NCBI GenBank assembly: GCA_964538515.1
Contig: CAZIEW010000007.1
Coordinates: forward strand, 1 to 64,000
Direction of reading: 5' to 3'
Source: CALBZH01 sp964538515
GTDB taxonomy: Bacteria; Desulfobacterota; Syntrophobacteria; Syntrophobacterales; Syntrophobacteraceae
Length of the DNA: 64,000 bases
Positions within the stretch are counted from its first letter, which is position 1, and every line of letters starts with the position of its first letter. Below the pieces are notes generated by a model that was not told the origin of the DNA, made no database searches, and saw nothing but the letters and a program-made list of their open reading frames with translations. Below, in pieces: positions 61,275 through 64,000 of the stretch. The position numbers and the translations under genes are program-made.

Positions 61275-62678
61275 ATGCTTGAAAACCTCGATCCGGTCCT
61301 TTTGGCCCGCATCCAGTTCGCCTTCACCATTTCGTTTCACATCTTCTTTCCTGCCTTCACGATCGGCCTGGCCAGCTGGCTTGCGGTCCTCGAATGGCGG
61401 TGGCTGGCCACCGGCAAACCGGTCTACGCGGAAATCTACCGCATGTGGGTCAAGATCTTTGCGGTGACCTTCGGCATGGGGGTGGTGTCAGGCGTGGTCA
61501 TGTCCTTCCAGTTCGGCACCAACTGGTCGGTCTTCGCGGACAAGACGGGCAACGTGCTCGGCCCGCTCCTGGGCTTTGAAGTCCTCACCGCCTTCTTTCT
61601 CGAAGCTTCCTTCCTGGGCGTGATGCTGTTCGGCTGGAATCGGGTCAGTCCCCGGATGCATTTTGCCGCAACCGTCATTGTGGCCGTCGGCACACTCATT
61701 TCCGCATTCTGGATTCTCTCGGCCAACAGCTGGATGCAGACTCCCCAAGGGTTCCAGGTGGGAAAGGACGGCCTGTACTATCCCACAAACTGGCTGGAGG
61801 TGATCTTCAATCCCTCGTTCCCGTACCGCTTCGTACACATGGTCACGGCCGCCTACCTGACGACGGCCTTCGTGGTCGGGGGCGTGGGCTCCTTCTACCT
61901 GTGGCGTGGACGCCATCCGGAGCAGGCCCGCGTGATGCTCGGCATGGCCATGATCATGGCCATCTTCGTTGCCCCGTTGCAGTTGGCCGCGGGTGACCTG
62001 CACGGACTCAACACCCTGCAGCACCAGCCGGCCAAGGTCGCGGCGATGGAAGGATTGTGGGGAACCCAGCGCGGGGCGCCGCTCCTTCTCTTCGCCATGC
62101 CGGACCAAGATCAGGAGATGAACCGTTACCCCATCGAAATTCCAAAGCTGTCCAGCCTCATCTTGACCCATAGCCTGGACGGCGAGGTAAAGGGGCTGAA
62201 GGAATGGCCCAAGGAGGATCGGCCGCCCGTGCGGGAGATCTTCTGGTCTTTTCGGATCATGGTGGGAATCGGCGTGCTGATGATCGCCACGGGAATGGCC
62301 GCCCTATTTCTCTATTACAGGGGACGTTTGTTTGAAACAAAGTGGTTCCAGGGCTGGTGCATGGCCATGATTCCCGCCGGATTCGTGGCGGTGCTGGCGG
62401 GCTGGTTTGTGACGGAGGTCGGCAGGCAGCCTTACATCGTCTTTGGTGTCCTGCGCTCGGCGGAGGCCGTCTCGCCGGTTCTGGGACAGCCCATCGCCCT
62501 GTCTCTCGCCGCGTTTGTCCTCACCTACGCCATGGTGTTCGGGGCCGGGACCTATTACATCGTCAAGTTGATCGCCCATGGACCTGCCGTGGAGGAGGAC
62601 GCCTACGGGTCCCACGGAGTCCACGAGCCTCCCCTGGTCACGGACCTGGTTTCGGAGAAAGGAGGCCGTCATGTTTAG
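61275..62678 (+). CDS. cydA: Cytochrome bd oxidase subunit I, short Q-loop type
   Basis: A 467-residue quinol oxidase subunit from ATG 61275 with GGAGG nine bases upstream. Heme ligands: the early His in FTISFHIFFPAFTIG (b595-type), His in RFVHMVTAAYL, Met in the MVGIGVLMIATG region. The quinol-site motif GWFVTEVGRQPYIVFG is canonical (GWxxxExGRQPW, with Tyr for Trp). The loop between segments six and seven is short, as in the cyanide-insensitive CIO group. It oxidises quinol without proton pumping and protects against oxygen. Confidence 0.93.
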   Translation: MLENLDPVLLARIQFAFTISFHIFFPAFTIGLASWLAVLEWRWLATGKPVYAEIYRMWVKIFAVTFGMGVVSGVVMSFQFGTNWSVFADKTGNVLGPLLGFEVLTAFFLEASFLGVMLFGWNRVSPRMHFAATVIVAVGTLISAFWILSANSWMQTPQGFQVGKDGLYYPTNWLEVIFNPSFPYRFVHMVTAAYLTTAFVVGGVGSFYLWRGRHPEQARVMLGMAMIMAIFVAPLQLAAGDLHGLNTLQHQPAKVAAMEGLWGTQRGAPLLLFAMPDQDQEMNRYPIEIPKLSSLILTHSLDGEVKGLKEWPKEDRPPVREIFWSFRIMVGIGVLMIATGMAALFLYYRGRLFETKWFQGWCMAMIPAGFVAVLAGWFVTEVGRQPYIVFGVLRSAEAVSPVLGQPIALSLAAFVLTYAMVFGAGTYYIVKLIAHGPAVEEDAYGSHGVHEPPLVTDLVSEKGGRHV

Positions 62679-63687
62679 CTTCGAAGGCTTCGTGGATCTG
62701 CCGCTCATCTGGTTTGGCCTCATTGGAACAGCCATCTTTCTCTATGTCCTCCTCGACGGCTTCGACCTCGGGGTCGGCATCCTGTTCCCCTTCGCGCCGA
62801 CCGACCAATGCCGGGACCGCATGATGAGCTCCATCGCCCCCTTTTGGGACGGCAACGAAACCTGGCTGGTTCTCGGCGGCGGAGGCCTTTTCGCAGCCTT
62901 TCCCTTGGCCTACTCCATTCTGATGCCCGCCCTTTACATTCCGGTCATCTTCATGCTGCTTGGGCTCATTTTTCGCGGGGTGGCCTTCGAGTTTCGATTC
63001 AAAGCCAACCGCTCCCGCCCCGTGTGGGACTACGCCTTCCACTTCGGATCCCTGGTGGCCACCTTCATGCAGGGAATGATCCTCGGGGCCTTCGTTCAGG
63101 GAGTGAAGGTTTCCGGGCGAGGATTTGCGGGAGGACCGTTCGACTGGCTCAATGCCTACAGCGTCATGACGGGGATGGCGCTCGTCTTCGGTTACGCTCT
63201 GCTGGGATCCACCTGGCTCGTGATGAAAACCGAAGACAACACCCAGACCTGGGCTCGGAAGTGTGCGGCCTACGTGCTGGGTTACGTGGGGCTCTTCCTG
63301 GCGATCGTGAGCATCAGCATGCCCCTGATGAATGGGGGCATCAAGGCCCTGTGGTTCAGCATGCCCACCTTCTTCTATCTCCTGCCCATCCCCATGGTGA
63401 CCGTGGGGCTGTTCGTCATGATCTGGCGCGATCTGCACAAGGGCAATGAGCTTCGCCCGTTCTTTCTGAGCCTCGGGGTGTTCCTGACCGGCTACACGGG
63501 GCTGGGGATCAGCCTCTGGCCCTGGCTGGTTCCCTTCGAGATCACCTTCCGGCAAGCCGCAGCCGCAGCCCCTTCTCAGTCCCTCCTGCTGGTTGGAACG
63601 GCTGTCATGCTCCCGCTCGTTCTCACGTACACGGGGTACTGCTATTACATCTTCCGGGGGAAAGCGAGCCATGAAAGCGCTTACTAG
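62671..63687 (+). CDS. cydB: Cytochrome bd oxidase subunit II
   Basis: A 338-residue membrane protein from ATG 62671 with AAAGGAGG upstream. It starts LIWFGLIGTAIFLYVLLDGFDLGVGILFPF, the usual CydB entry, followed by APFWDGNETWLVLGGGGLFAAFP. Eight or nine membrane segments. The start overlaps the cydA stop by eight bases, so both are made in equal amounts. Confidence 0.95.
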   Translation: MFSFEGFVDLPLIWFGLIGTAIFLYVLLDGFDLGVGILFPFAPTDQCRDRMMSSIAPFWDGNETWLVLGGGGLFAAFPLAYSILMPALYIPVIFMLLGLIFRGVAFEFRFKANRSRPVWDYAFHFGSLVATFMQGMILGAFVQGVKVSGRGFAGGPFDWLNAYSVMTGMALVFGYALLGSTWLVMKTEDNTQTWARKCAAYVLGYVGLFLAIVSISMPLMNGGIKALWFSMPTFFYLLPIPMVTVGLFVMIWRDLHKGNELRPFFLSLGVFLTGYTGLGISLWPWLVPFEITFRQAAAAAPSQSLLLVGTAVMLPLVLTYTGYCYYIFRGKASHESAY

Positions 63688-63784
63688 CAAGCAGCGGGAA
63701 TGGCTCTGGTTTGCAGCCCTCTGGTGCGGCGGTCTGCTCGGCACCGCGCTCCTGGCGTTGCTGGTCAGAACAGCGATCCGGTAA
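63671..63784 (+). CDS. DUF2474/CydX-like small subunit of cytochrome bd
   Basis: A 37-residue protein overlapping the 3' end of cydB by 17 bases. It has one membrane segment (WLWFAALWCGGLLGTALLALLV) followed by RTAIR. This matches the pattern of DUF2474, the small partner of CIO-type bd oxidases, and is similar in role to CydX. It would stabilise the hemes of CydAB. Short, but position and pattern support it. Confidence 0.7.
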   Translation: MKALTSKQREWLWFAALWCGGLLGTALLALLVRTAIR

Positions 63785-63804
63785 CGCGCCTTGACGGAGA
63801 GCGG

Positions 63805-63941
63805 GTGCGATTCACGACCGTTGGGGATTGCCTTTGGGCGAGGTTTCGGGTGTCAGATTTCGGGTGTCAGTGAGAGACGCGAAATGCCGTTAGACTGAAA
63901 CCAGAACCCTCAAGGCTGGAGCCAACGGTCTCGAATTGCAC
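63805..63941 (+). repeat. 137-bp dispersed element with terminal inverted repeats, copy 3
   Basis: The left end gtgcgattcacgaccgt and right end acggtctcgaattgcac are imperfect inverse complements. The element is exactly as long as the copy at 11032-11168 and similar along its whole length. It follows the cytochrome bd operon. Confidence 0.75.
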
Positions 63942-64000
63942 CCACGGGGGTCTCGGCGAGTGGCGACCCTACCCCGCCACCCCCACCCCATAGGCGTCAT

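Overview
The window looks like a chromosomal segment of a high-GC, Gram-negative anaerobe or microaerophile, most likely a Desulfobacterota (deltaproteobacterial) lineage. This is an inference from gene content: a tungsten-type aldehyde:ferredoxin oxidoreductase, several PAS/sigma-54 regulators, an Alternative Complex III (ACIII) cluster with multiheme cytochromes, cytochrome bd, a split Pqi system, and many receiver-only response regulators. No rRNA or tRNA gene was found to fix the taxonomy.

Left edge, 1-5.8 kb: accessory DNA. A decayed IS91-type element (tyrosine recombinase plus zinc-finger transposase, both frameshifted) abuts a truncated CPBP protease gene. Beyond it lies a run of minus-strand genes of unrelated, mostly unknown families. 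Two attC-like recombination sites (3133-3204, 5304-5359) sit at gene 3' ends, so this is probably a remnant of an integron cassette array.

6.2-11 kb: a two-gene operon. One polypeptide of about 1124 residues fuses 2-oxoacid dehydrogenase E1-alpha, E1-beta, a lipoyl domain and a FabH-like ketoacyl synthase. It is translationally coupled to a dihydrolipoyl dehydrogenase. No E2 acyltransferase is present. This suggests direct acyl-lipoyl to 3-ketoacyl-ACP chemistry and is the most unusual system in the window.

11.5-25.4 kb: two divergent, paralogous PAS-PAS-sigma-54 activators, then a sigma-54 promoter with three identical-consensus palindromes upstream of it. The promoter precedes an aminotransferase, a small unknown protein, a complete LIV-type ABC transporter, an aldehyde:ferredoxin oxidoreductase and an EamA protein. 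Together these form an amino-acid uptake and degradation module.

25.4-40 kb: a CBS-ACT protein, a pqiA-pqiA-pqiB-pqiC operon, and a sensory operon. The sensory operon has two paralogous binding-protein lipoproteins, a membrane histidine kinase and a REC-kinase-REC hybrid, with no permease nearby. An esterase and an FkbM methyltransferase gene of mosaic composition follow.

40-50.7 kb: a respiratory operon in which a cbb3-type oxidase (ccoN, fused ccoO-ccoP, a ccoS-like gene) is embedded between ACIII genes (actB, C, D, F, A ... E).

50.7-64 kb: a two-component system with two receivers, a UspA protein, two ion/dicarboxylate transporters of different subfamilies, a CBS protein, a response regulator and a pseudo-receiver. 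Two tandem attenuator-like leader elements precede the pseudo-receiver. The window ends with cytochrome bd genes cydA, cydB and a 37-codon DUF2474-like gene. Three families of dispersed intergenic repeats recur across the window, including a 137-bp element with terminal inverted repeats.
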